Assembly (NCBI GenBank): GCA_045126215.1 | Contig: JBGVOD010000013.1 | Span: 41,777 to 105,776 of the forward strand | Direction: 5' to 3' | DNA length: 64,000 nt | DNA from: SVEL01 sp045126215 | GTDB taxonomy: Bacteria > Bacillota > Clostridia > Lachnospirales > Lachnospiraceae | Shown here: positions 35,479-43,924 of the stretch, one piece after another | Layout: each line of letters opens with the position of its first letter | Position numbering within the stretch: position 1 is the first letter of the stretch | Position numbers and translations under genes: made by a program | Notes under the pieces: model-generated | The model's input: the letters and a program-made list of their open reading frames with translations, nothing else | The model's database searches: none | What the model was told of the DNA's origin: nothing

Positions 35479-36933
35479 ATGAACGAAATTGCCCAATTCT
35501 TAAGTGATTTATATCAGCCAAGTCTATTTTTATTTTCGGCTATTGGCTTGTTTATGAGTATATTATCCTTTCATAGTGATCCATATCTCTTAATTGGTCT
35601 TTTCTTTACAAGAAAATTTAAGCCTGCAAAAGAGAATCACAAATATGCCATTCTCATTCCGGCGAGAAATGAAGAAGCTGTTATAGCCAATCTTATAAAT
35701 AGTATAAAAAAACAGGATTATCCTTCAGAACTCATTACAGTATTTGTTGTTGCAGACAACTGTACAGACAATACAGCTTTAGTTGCACGTGAAAACGGTG
35801 CAATATGTTACGAACATTTCAATGAAAACGAGCGTACAAAAGGATTTGCTCTTAAATATTTGTTTGAACAGATTGAGCGCGATTATGGTATTACTTCGTT
35901 TGAAGGTTACTTCATATTCGACTCTGACAACCTTTTGAAAAAAGACTATATTTCTCGAATGAATGATTCCTTTGATGCTGGAGAGAAAATTATTACTTCA
36001 TACAGAAGTACAAAAAACTGGAACGAAAGCTATATTGCATCATTATATGGTATACACTGGCTTCGTTCTATAAGACAGAGACACAGACCAAGATCATTTC
36101 TTCACCTTGCAACAAATATTCAGGGTACAGGTTTCCTCATTCACAACGAAATAGTAAAGGATGGCTGGAAATATACATCCCTCACAGAAGACCGATCCCT
36201 GACAGCTGACTGTGTTGTAAACGGCTATGAAATCTCATATAACAATGATGCAATATTCTACGATGAACAGCCTACATCACTTAAAGTTGCGTTGCGTCAG
36301 CGTTTACGTTGGGCAAAGGGCCATCTTCAAGCCTTTAGAGAAAGTGGATTTTCATTATTTAAAAATATATTTATTGACAAAAACACAAAATTCAGAGAAG
36401 GAGACAAATGGTACACCTACTTATGGCGTACATTAAGACATAGATTTATGTCCTTTGACACATTTGCCCAGCTGTTACCAAAGCAAATTGTAACAGCCTT
36501 TAAATGGCTCTTCTGGAATCTGTTTCTTTTCCCATTCACTGTATACACAGGTGGAGCATGTATGCACTTATTTAAAAACAGTACATGGGTATCAGATGTT
36601 GTAATGTACTTTACAGGGGATGTAACAGTTAACCTTGAACCATGTTTAAAATCATATTTCATATGCGTATTAATCGTTATCTGGTGTAGAATCTTCTACC
36701 GAATCGGCACATATTTTGGTGGAATATGGATGGCAGTATACATCTTTATTATTGAACACAAACGCTTACAGCATATAAGCATTTTCAGAAAGATACTCTA
36801 CTGCTTTACCTGGCCACTATATGACGTAATCGAAAGATATGTAAAATATGTGGCATTATTCAAAAAGGTAGAATGGAAGCCAATCCCTCACAATAGCAAG
36901 ATAACTATTGATGACCTAGCGGAGGAAGAATAG
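35479..36933 (+). CDS. Membrane-embedded family 2 glycosyltransferase
   Basis: This 484-residue processive-type GT2 has one N-terminal membrane helix (about 15-38), a cytoplasmic GT-A domain (IPARNEEAVIANLINSIKKQ; FVVADNCTDNTA; FIFDSDN; TEDRSLT) and the QRLRWAKGH motif (QxxRW) of synthases such as hyaluronan and cellulose synthase, then two to four helices (about 335-360, 395-425). No PilZ domain is present. RBS GGAGG at 35470-35474. It probably makes or elongates an exopolysaccharide. The divergent HD protein may be related in function, by position only. Confidence 0.87.
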   Translation: MNEIAQFLSDLYQPSLFLFSAIGLFMSILSFHSDPYLLIGLFFTRKFKPAKENHKYAILIPARNEEAVIANLINSIKKQDYPSELITVFVVADNCTDNTALVARENGAICYEHFNENERTKGFALKYLFEQIERDYGITSFEGYFIFDSDNLLKKDYISRMNDSFDAGEKIITSYRSTKNWNESYIASLYGIHWLRSIRQRHRPRSFLHLATNIQGTGFLIHNEIVKDGWKYTSLTEDRSLTADCVVNGYEISYNNDAIFYDEQPTSLKVALRQRLRWAKGHLQAFRESGFSLFKNIFIDKNTKFREGDKWYTYLWRTLRHRFMSFDTFAQLLPKQIVTAFKWLFWNLFLFPFTVYTGGACMHLFKNSTWVSDVVMYFTGDVTVNLEPCLKSYFICVLIVIWCRIFYRIGTYFGGIWMAVYIFIIEHKRLQHISIFRKILYCFTWPLYDVIERYVKYVALFKKVEWKPIPHNSKITIDDLAEEE

Positions 36934-36945
36934 TTTTTCATATGC

Positions 36946-36975
36946 GAACACCCCACAGGGTGTTCTTTCTTTATA
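36946..36975 (+). terminator. Terminator of the glycosyltransferase gene
   Basis: GAACACCC (36946-36953) pairs with GGGTGTTC (36958-36965), followed by TTTCTTTATA. Outside it, TGTTCTTTCTT (36961-36971) is repeated inverted at 37175-37185, so a larger palindrome embraces the mobile element. Confidence 0.75.
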
Positions 36976-36977
36976 CT

Positions 36978-37167
36978 GTTAGAGTGTCAAAAGATAGCTG
37001 TATAAATTTATCATGGTATATTGAACAAAGTATATCGGCATTTGCGACTTTTATAGGATATTAAGAACATTTAGAAACACTTATATCCGGAAAACCGGAA
37101 CAAATGACAATATACTTTGTGAAATATACAAGTTAGAATATAAAAAGCTATCTTTTGACACTCTAAC
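36978..37167. mobile_element. MITE-like element, 190 bp, with perfect 22-bp terminal inverted repeats
   Basis: The 22 bases at 36978-36999 (starting GTTAGAGTGTCAAAAG) are repeated exactly as the reverse complement at 37146-37167. The interior is AT-rich, with a second inverted pair (ACAAAGTATAT near 37025, ATATACTTTGT near 37109) and a small TCCGG-AAAA-CCGGA hairpin near 37086. No open frame of note. A 70-bp part of the interior recurs at 50939-51009. No clear target-site duplication was found. Confidence 0.75.
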
Positions 37168-37195
37168 TCCCACAAGAAAGAACATTCGCATATAT

Positions 37196-39112
37196 CTATT
37201 TGTGATAATTATATTTTAATGTTAAATCATTCTTCCTAATAATATTTGCAATCTTATCATTCATCATATTGATATATTCATCATCCTGTACATAATCATC
37301 AACATATATATCTGATACTTCACCAAGCTTTACATATATTTCTCCATCATACCATGACCTATCACTAAAAAATGCAAAGCCCTTATAATCATCTGCCAAG
37401 GCATCCTCCATAAGATAATCGCAGCTATTGTATTCAATTCCAAATAGATTAAGTACAGTTGGAAGTATGCTCATCTGCATTGTAACTTTATCTATCTTTT
37501 CGCTTTCTATTCCACTTCCCCAAATAAAGAAAGGTGTATGATTGATAAGATTATTTTCTGTATTCTTATATTTATCAAGAACAGTCTTGTCCTCTATTGT
37601 GTAAAGATAATGGTCTGCAAACGCAACAATAACTGTATCTTCAAGAAGTTCTCTCTTCTCTAATTCGTCCAATAATAACCCAACAAAATAATCTGTTTCA
37701 CCAGCTTCAAGAAGTACCAGCTCTTCCTCCGACATATCATCAGGTATATTCCCCTCTCCATATTTCATTTCAGCTACAAGCTTTCCAATACCCTTTTCCG
37801 GTGTGAATGGTGTATGTGGTGTATATGTTATAATGTAATCAAAGAACTTGTCCCCCTCAAACATCTTCTCTGAGAATTCTTTATTTTCAATAAGCGTTCT
37901 ATCTAATTCATATGATGCGTCACTGACAGAACTTAAGTTGAATCCTTCAGCACTATATCCAAGAGCATCTACCAGTCCATAGTAATTATCATATCCAAAG
38001 TTTCTGTAATTAAGGCCTCTATTATAAAATTCTGCACTATTCATATGAAATGCATTTACAGAGTATCCCTGTTCCTTAAAAAGCTTTGCAAGACTATTAT
38101 TAAATGTATTTCCATTAAGAGTATAAACATTCCTATTATATGTAATAGGTGTTGTAAAGCCCGTATTTACTGCAAATTCAGAATTATATGTTGAACCGCC
38201 ACCTGAATATATTGAATAATGATCTGTAAAATCTATGGCTTCATTTTTCAACTTGTAAAGATTTGGCGTTGCCTCTTCTGTAAGCATCCAGTCATCCATA
38301 CCTTCAAGCTGAAGGAAAATGATATTCTTTCCTTCAAATATTCCTGTGTATTTATTTGGCTCTTTTGTATCTTGCTTTGCATATTCAGAATCCAGAAATT
38401 CCTTATCTTCTGCTGACATTTCCTCTTCAGGTTTTAAGAATGTAACATAAAAATCCCTAACTGAATATTCATAAAGTCCTGATATTCTCATACTCTTATT
38501 ACTATCGCTAAAGCTCTCGTAAATATTTCTGGGATTTTTAAAATTATTCCATTTCAGATTATCGTTGCTGGCACCAAAACAAAGAGGTGCAAATATATGT
38601 GCCACTATAAAGAATAAAATAACCGCCACAAGATTTTTCCATTTTAACTTCCCACTAAATGCATTTTTTTTACATGCAAAAATAAAGATAACTACCTGGA
38701 CTGCTATTACAAGTAATGCAAGAAGATAGATGTATATTGGTGTTCCAATGATTGTATCCCATATATACGAACTGCCTTCTGATGCCATCTCCATAAGTGA
38801 GAAACTGAAATAGAATCCTGTAAGCGGATAATATATTGCATTTGTCAAAAATAATATAAAAGAAAGAATAAAGAAAAATAAATATGCCACTTTTCCCGCT
38901 CTCTTTCCAATGTTTACAGATATACCAATAAACAATGTAATAAACAGAATTGTGAACAGCCATGGTTCCCATCTGTACACAGGATAAAAACTTATTTTAT
39001 TTCCAATCATTCTTATGATAAAATCCATCATTATAAATGGTATTGTCATAATCATAAATATATAATTTTTTATAAAAAATTTCTTTATGGCATTTCCTAT
39101 TCTTTGTGGCAT
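37196..39112 (-). CDS. LtaS-like membrane sulfatase-fold enzyme
   Basis: This 638-residue lipoteichoic-acid-synthase/phosphoglycerol-transferase family protein has about five membrane helices in residues 15-190 and an extracellular alkaline-phosphatase-fold domain from about 255. Metal and catalytic features: NIIFLQLEGMDDW (Glu ligand), GGGSTYNSEFAVN (Thr nucleophile position as in LtaS), YTPHTPF, ADHYLY. It would transfer glycerol-phosphate from phosphatidylglycerol to a surface polymer. ATG 39112 (MPQRIGNAIKKF) follows AGAGGA; an upstream in-frame ATG at 39151 lacks a site. Confidence 0.88.
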   Translation of the reverse strand: MPQRIGNAIKKFFIKNYIFMIMTIPFIMMDFIIRMIGNKISFYPVYRWEPWLFTILFITLFIGISVNIGKRAGKVAYLFFFILSFILFLTNAIYYPLTGFYFSFSLMEMASEGSSYIWDTIIGTPIYIYLLALLVIAVQVVIFIFACKKNAFSGKLKWKNLVAVILFFIVAHIFAPLCFGASNDNLKWNNFKNPRNIYESFSDSNKSMRISGLYEYSVRDFYVTFLKPEEEMSAEDKEFLDSEYAKQDTKEPNKYTGIFEGKNIIFLQLEGMDDWMLTEEATPNLYKLKNEAIDFTDHYSIYSGGGSTYNSEFAVNTGFTTPITYNRNVYTLNGNTFNNSLAKLFKEQGYSVNAFHMNSAEFYNRGLNYRNFGYDNYYGLVDALGYSAEGFNLSSVSDASYELDRTLIENKEFSEKMFEGDKFFDYIITYTPHTPFTPEKGIGKLVAEMKYGEGNIPDDMSEEELVLLEAGETDYFVGLLLDELEKRELLEDTVIVAFADHYLYTIEDKTVLDKYKNTENNLINHTPFFIWGSGIESEKIDKVTMQMSILPTVLNLFGIEYNSCDYLMEDALADDYKGFAFFSDRSWYDGEIYVKLGEVSDIYVDDYVQDDEYINMMNDKIANIIRKNDLTLKYNYHK

Positions 39113-39157
39113 TTTATAATCCTCTTTCTGTACATAACTTTCAACTACCATTATATA

Positions 39158-39997
39158 CTACACTGTCAAGTTTAGCTTTTTACACCAGTAGCCTCTCTTC
39201 CATTTTTCTACACTACTCTCTTTTAATTCCTTTACTTCACTCTCTAAAAATATATCAAATCCATATTTTTCTGCAAGTATCTGTTCTCCAAGTGAGCTGT
39301 ATCCGGGCACTGCTAAATATAAACCATCATCTTCTAGTATATATACTTTTCCGTATTTTATTGACGAATAACAAACGTATGCATTTTTGCTCAATGACCA
39401 GTATTCCCTTGGCAATTCATATATATCCTTTGGTGATATTCCAAGAATATTGCATTGTTTCCCATTTACCAACTCCTGTGGTATTTTGATTTCTTTAAAA
39501 AACTCCTCAATTCTTGCCGTTGGAACTTCCTGTTTTTCAATCTCTATATCCTTTTTGCAGTTCTTTGACATACACTCCTTATCAATCAAATATATTGTAT
39601 CTTCCTCCTCTACTTCAATATTTTCAAAATAATCCTGACATTTTTCTACTTTATATTCCTTCTTCCAGAAAGATATGCACTCTATTTCTTCACCCATAAT
39701 TATTATTCCATATATATCTGATATTCCGATTTCATTATTAGTAATAGAAGCTATATCTACCGTTTTTTCTATAGAGAAGCCAATATCTGTTTTATTCATA
39801 TTTCCAATATTTATTAACTTTGTTGTTTCATCCTGTTTAACGAAAAAACAAACCTTAAGATTTTTTATTTCTTTATCAAATCCTAAGGTTATATTTATCT
39901 TAAGTGTATCTTTATTTACATCGATTTTTCCAACACCGATGTTTTCTCCCTTTACGCCTTCACTATACTTATATATGTACGAAACAAGCCTCTTCAA
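39158..39997 (-). CDS. Lachnospiraceae unknown, possibly DUF6128
   Basis: This 279-residue protein has no signal peptide or membrane helix. The N-terminal half looks like a beta-sandwich (YIYKYSEGVKGENIGVGKID), then an acidic linker (about 120-150), and the C-terminal part (IYELPREYWSLSKNAYVCYS, YLAVPGYSSLGEQILAEKYG) recalls the DUF6128 family. The start is TTG 39997. It lies between ksgA and the LtaS-like gene on the same strand. No function can be assigned. Confidence 0.55.
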   Translation of the reverse strand: MKRLVSYIYKYSEGVKGENIGVGKIDVNKDTLKINITLGFDKEIKNLKVCFFVKQDETTKLINIGNMNKTDIGFSIEKTVDIASITNNEIGISDIYGIIIMGEEIECISFWKKEYKVEKCQDYFENIEVEEEDTIYLIDKECMSKNCKKDIEIEKQEVPTARIEEFFKEIKIPQELVNGKQCNILGISPKDIYELPREYWSLSKNAYVCYSSIKYGKVYILEDDGLYLAVPGYSSLGEQILAEKYGFDIFLESEVKELKESSVEKWKRGYWCKKLNLTV

Positions 39998-40081
39998 TTT
40001 ATTTTATTCCATCTTTTTTTTAATTATATGTGATGTTTATAAAATTATGACTGGTTCTTCTACATATCTGACTAATTCTTT

Positions 40082-40945
40082 TTACATATTGCTAATTATA
40101 TTTGTAAATTTCGCAAACTCCTCAAGGGACATAGCCTCTCCTCGTATTGTAACGGACAATCCCATTTCTTCTAAGGTCTTTACTACCTGGTCCTTTGTAA
40201 AATTAAGCTCTCCGCTATTACATACACTGTTTTGAAGTGTCTTTCTTCTTTGATTGAATGATGCCCTGATTATCTTAAACATAAGCTTTTCATCTTTTAC
40301 ATTAACAGGCACCTCTTTATGTTTTGTAAGCCTGATAACTGCAGAACCTACATTTGGTCTTGGCATAAAACAATTTGCAGGAACATTTGTTACAATCTGA
40401 GGTTTTGCATAATACTGAACAGCCAACGAAAGCGCACCATAGTCTTTTGAACCCGGTCCCTCCTGCATTCTGTCTGCCACTTCTTTCTGCACCATAATGG
40501 TAATACTGTTAATTGGTACATGACTTTCAAACAACCCCATAATAATAGGTGTTGTAATGTAGTAAGGAAGATTAGCAACAACTTTTATTGGTCTGCCATC
40601 ATTTTGTTCATCAACAAGCTTATTAATATCCACCTTTAATATATCATCATTGATAACCTGGACATTATCATATTCACTAAGGGTGTCCTCTAATATAGGA
40701 ATCAGACTATTGTCTATTTCAACAGCAATAACCTTTTTTGCATTCTCGCATAAGTACTGGGTCATTGTTCCTATTCCCGGACCTATTTCAAGAACACAGT
40801 CATCCTTTGTTATGTCCGCTGCTGATATTATTTTCTCAAGAATTCTTGTATCTACAAGGAAGTTTTGTCCAAATCTCTTTTGAAAAACAAAATTATATTT
40901 TTGTAATATTTCAATGGTATTCTTTGGGATTCCTAAATTAGCCAT
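40082..40945 (-). CDS. ksgA: 16S rRNA dimethyladenosine transferase
   Basis: This 287-residue enzyme dimethylates A1518 and A1519 of 16S rRNA. It shows QNFLVD (about 26-31), the SAM motif EIGPGIGTMTQYL, catalytic NLPYYITTPII, and the C-terminal ASFNQRRKTLQN. ATG 40945 is preceded by AGGAGG overlapping the tatD stop, so a longer upstream frame is rejected. The metG-tatD-ksgA order is the common Firmicutes one, without rnmV here. Confidence 0.96.
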   Translation of the reverse strand: MANLGIPKNTIEILQKYNFVFQKRFGQNFLVDTRILEKIISAADITKDDCVLEIGPGIGTMTQYLCENAKKVIAVEIDNSLIPILEDTLSEYDNVQVINDDILKVDINKLVDEQNDGRPIKVVANLPYYITTPIIMGLFESHVPINSITIMVQKEVADRMQEGPGSKDYGALSLAVQYYAKPQIVTNVPANCFMPRPNVGSAVIRLTKHKEVPVNVKDEKLMFKIIRASFNQRRKTLQNSVCNSGELNFTKDQVVKTLEEMGLSVTIRGEAMSLEEFAKFTNIISNM

Positions 40946-40955
40946 ATCTTTCCTC

Positions 40956-41714
40956 CTATATTTTATATACATTTAAAGCATTCTTAAATGTGATATCTTC
41001 TACCTCTTCCTTACTAACACCTTTTATCTGTCCTATTGACGTCGCGACATATGTTAAATAAAGAGAAGAATTTCTTTTACCTCTATATGGTTCTGGTGAC
41101 ATATATGGACAATCTGTTTCTAAAACTATTCTGTCAAGAGGTACATATTCTACTACTTCCTTAAGCTTTTTACTATTTTTAAACGTTACCACTCCACCTA
41201 TTCCAATATAATATCCCATATTCAGATACTCTTTTGCAATCTCTTTGCTATATGAAAAACAATGAATAATGCCTGTTGCGTCCTTACCATATTCCTTTAT
41301 GATAGAAAGAGTATCATTTGCAGCTTCTCTTGAATGTACATTTATTGGCTTTGAGATTTCCTTTGCTAACTCAATCTGTCTAATAAATCCATTCTTCTGA
41401 ACTTCTTCTTCACATACCATCCAATGATAATCAAGTCCAATTTCACCTATTGCCACAACTTTTTCGGACATTGCCATTTCTTTTATTTTTGTGTAATTTT
41501 CATCCGTAAGGTCAGCTATTTCATCAGGATGTATTCCAACCGCTGCATATATGTGAGGATATTTTTTTGCAAGATTATATGATTCAATACACCCTGCAAA
41601 AGAAGCTCCAACATTAACTGCCTTTATTCCTTTTTCATTAAGCTGGTTTATAATATCTTCCCTATCTGTATTAAACTGTTCATCATCATAATGTGAATGA
41701 GTATCAAAGATCAT
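40956..41714 (-). CDS. tatD: TatD-family metal-dependent nuclease
   Basis: This 252-residue TIM-barrel hydrolase has the metal ligands in MIFDTHSHYDD, AIGEIGLDYHW, PINVHSREA, IIHCFSYS and LETDCPY. Family members are 3'-5' exonucleases involved in DNA repair or turnover. ATG 41714 is chosen because the protein family starts at this motif and AGAGGAGAG lies upstream. It begins about 50 nt after the metG terminator. Confidence 0.92.
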   Translation of the reverse strand: MIFDTHSHYDDEQFNTDREDIINQLNEKGIKAVNVGASFAGCIESYNLAKKYPHIYAAVGIHPDEIADLTDENYTKIKEMAMSEKVVAIGEIGLDYHWMVCEEEVQKNGFIRQIELAKEISKPINVHSREAANDTLSIIKEYGKDATGIIHCFSYSKEIAKEYLNMGYYIGIGGVVTFKNSKKLKEVVEYVPLDRIVLETDCPYMSPEPYRGKRNSSLYLTYVATSIGQIKGVSKEEVEDITFKNALNVYKI

Positions 41715-41759
41715 TTCTCTCTCCTCTTTATGAACGACTCTTTTTCGTTTCATAAATCT

Positions 41760-41804
41760 AAAAAGTAGTGTTCAGATTCTGAATAATCAAAATCTGAACA
41801 CTAC
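41760..41804 (-). terminator. metG terminator
   Basis: A 14-bp perfect stem pairs GTAGTGTTCAGATT (41765-41778) with 41791-41804. On the minus strand it is followed by CTTTTT. Confidence 0.88.
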
Positions 41805-41816
41805 AAGTCATATTAA

Positions 41817-43772
41817 TTAACAAATTTCAGATCCAGCAATAATATCTTTATCAACAGTAAGAACTGAAAGATTTCCATCATCATCGGATGCCGCAAGGAT
41901 CATACCCTCAGATACGATACCGCATAGCTTTGCAGGCTTAAGATTTGTAATAACTGCAACTTTCTTTCCTACCATTTCCTCAGGTTTATAGTATTGTGAA
42001 ATTCCAGATACTATCTGTCTTACTTCATCTCCAACTCGTATCTTTGAACAAAGAAGTTTCTTTGCCTTTGGAACAGGCTGACATTCAAGCACCTCTCCAA
42101 CTCGTATCTGAATCTTATCAAAATCCTCGATTGAAATTTCAGCCTTTGGCTCTACCTGAGGATACTTAACCTCTGGTTCGCTTGGTGCAAACTTCGCATT
42201 TACTTTTTCCATTACTTCATCTACATCGAGTCTTGCAAAAAGAATCTCCGGCTTTTCTGTAACTTTGTTACCTGACTCATATTTACCAAATGTATCAAGT
42301 TCATCAAATGCTCTCTTCTTTGCATTAAGCTGTGCAAGAATCTTCTCTGAAGTTTCTGGCATAAATGGCTCAAGTAATGTTGCACCAATACAGATTCCTT
42401 CAACAAGATTATAAAGAACTGTTTCAAGACGTTCTTTCTTTGATTCGTCCTTTGCAAGTGCCCATGGCATTGTTTCATCAATATATTTATTACATCTCTT
42501 AAATAATGTAAAGATTTCTGTAATGGCATCTGCGACACGCAACTGGTCCATCTTATCTTCTACTTTTTTAACCGTAGATATTGCAACTTCTTTAAGCTCT
42601 GCGTCAAATACTTCTCCACCTTCACAGTTTGTATTTGTAACTACACCACCAAAATATTTGTTTGACATAGATATTGTTCTGTTTACAAGATTTCCAAGTG
42701 TATTTGCAAGTTCTGAATTCAATCTCTCGGTAACAAGCTCCCATGTAATGTTACCATCATTTTCAAATGGCATCTCGTGAAGAACAAAGAATCTTACAAC
42801 ATCCACACCGAAGAATTCCACCAGGTCATCAGCATAAATAACATTACCTTTTGACTTACTCATCTTGTCGTTATTCTGTAATAACCATGGATGACCAAAT
42901 ACCTGTTTTGGAAGTGGTTCCCCAAGGGCCATTAAGAATATTGGCCAATATATTGTATGGAATCTTATAATATCTTTTCCAATAAGGTGCAAATCTGCAG
43001 GCCAGTTCTTCTTATATGAATCAGCATGATTGCCATCGGCATCATAACCAATACCAGTAATATAGTTTGTAAGTGCATCTAACCATACATAAACAACATG
43101 TTTATCATCAAAATCAACTGGAATGCCCCATTTAAAAGATGTTCTGGATACACATAAATCCTGAAGACCTGGTAATAAGAAATTATTCATCATCTCATTC
43201 TTACGGGATACAGGCTGAATGAACTCAGGATGTGTATTGATATGCTCAATAAGTCTGTCTGCATATTTACTCATTTTAAAGAAGTATGCTTCTTCCTTTG
43301 CAGGTTTCACCTCTCTGCCACAGTCAGGACACTTTCCGTCTACAAGCTGTGATTCTGTCCAGAATGACTCACAAGGTGTACAGTACATACCTTCATAATG
43401 TCCCTTATATATATCTCCCTGATCATAGAGCTTCTTAAATATCTTCTGAACCTGCTTCTCATGATACTCATCTGTTGTTCTGATAAACTTGTCATATGAT
43501 GTATTCATTAAATCCCATATTCTCTTAATCTCTGTTGATACATCATCTACAAATTCCTTTGGTGTGATTCCGGCATCTGCTGCCTTTATCTCTATCTTCT
43601 GACCATGTTCATCTGTTCCTGTCTGAAAGAAAACATCAAATCCCATAGCTCTTTTATATCTCGCAATACTATCTGCAAGAACTATCTCGTATGTATTACC
43701 AATATGTGGTTTACCAGATGTATATGCAATTGCAGTTGTAATATAATAAGGCTTTTTTTCCATTTCCTTCAC
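41817..43772 (-). CDS. metG: Methionyl-tRNA synthetase
   Basis: This 651-residue class I synthetase has the HIGH motif (SGKPHIGNTYE), the zinc knuckle CTPCESFW and CPDCGRE, KMSKSKGN, the anticodon-binding helical domain, and a C-terminal Trbp111/EMAP-like tRNA-binding domain (IQIRVGEVLECQPVPKAKKL, about 550-651). The frame opens at GTG 43772 with AAGGATT upstream; ATG 43763 is a near alternative. No T-box or S-box fits the 150 bp upstream. Ends in a strong terminator. Confidence 0.96.
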   Translation of the reverse strand: MKEMEKKPYYITTAIAYTSGKPHIGNTYEIVLADSIARYKRAMGFDVFFQTGTDEHGQKIEIKAADAGITPKEFVDDVSTEIKRIWDLMNTSYDKFIRTTDEYHEKQVQKIFKKLYDQGDIYKGHYEGMYCTPCESFWTESQLVDGKCPDCGREVKPAKEEAYFFKMSKYADRLIEHINTHPEFIQPVSRKNEMMNNFLLPGLQDLCVSRTSFKWGIPVDFDDKHVVYVWLDALTNYITGIGYDADGNHADSYKKNWPADLHLIGKDIIRFHTIYWPIFLMALGEPLPKQVFGHPWLLQNNDKMSKSKGNVIYADDLVEFFGVDVVRFFVLHEMPFENDGNITWELVTERLNSELANTLGNLVNRTISMSNKYFGGVVTNTNCEGGEVFDAELKEVAISTVKKVEDKMDQLRVADAITEIFTLFKRCNKYIDETMPWALAKDESKKERLETVLYNLVEGICIGATLLEPFMPETSEKILAQLNAKKRAFDELDTFGKYESGNKVTEKPEILFARLDVDEVMEKVNAKFAPSEPEVKYPQVEPKAEISIEDFDKIQIRVGEVLECQPVPKAKKLLCSKIRVGDEVRQIVSGISQYYKPEEMVGKKVAVITNLKPAKLCGIVSEGMILAASDDDGNLSVLTVDKDIIAGSEIC

Positions 43773-43924
43773 CGTTTAAATCCTTTCAAATACTCATAGC
43801 ATTAAGTTTATTATTTATTGGCGAAAAAATCAACACCTAAATATAATGTTGCAGAGAATTCTGTCAAGTGTTCCTCAATACGCAAAAACAATTGTATCAA
43901 CAATATCTTACCTGAAAATAAACT

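Noticed and set aside
43773..43924. T-box or S-box leader for metG
   Set aside because: Only about 150 bp are available, and I saw no T-box sequence (TGGNACCGCG-like), specifier hairpin or terminator in it.
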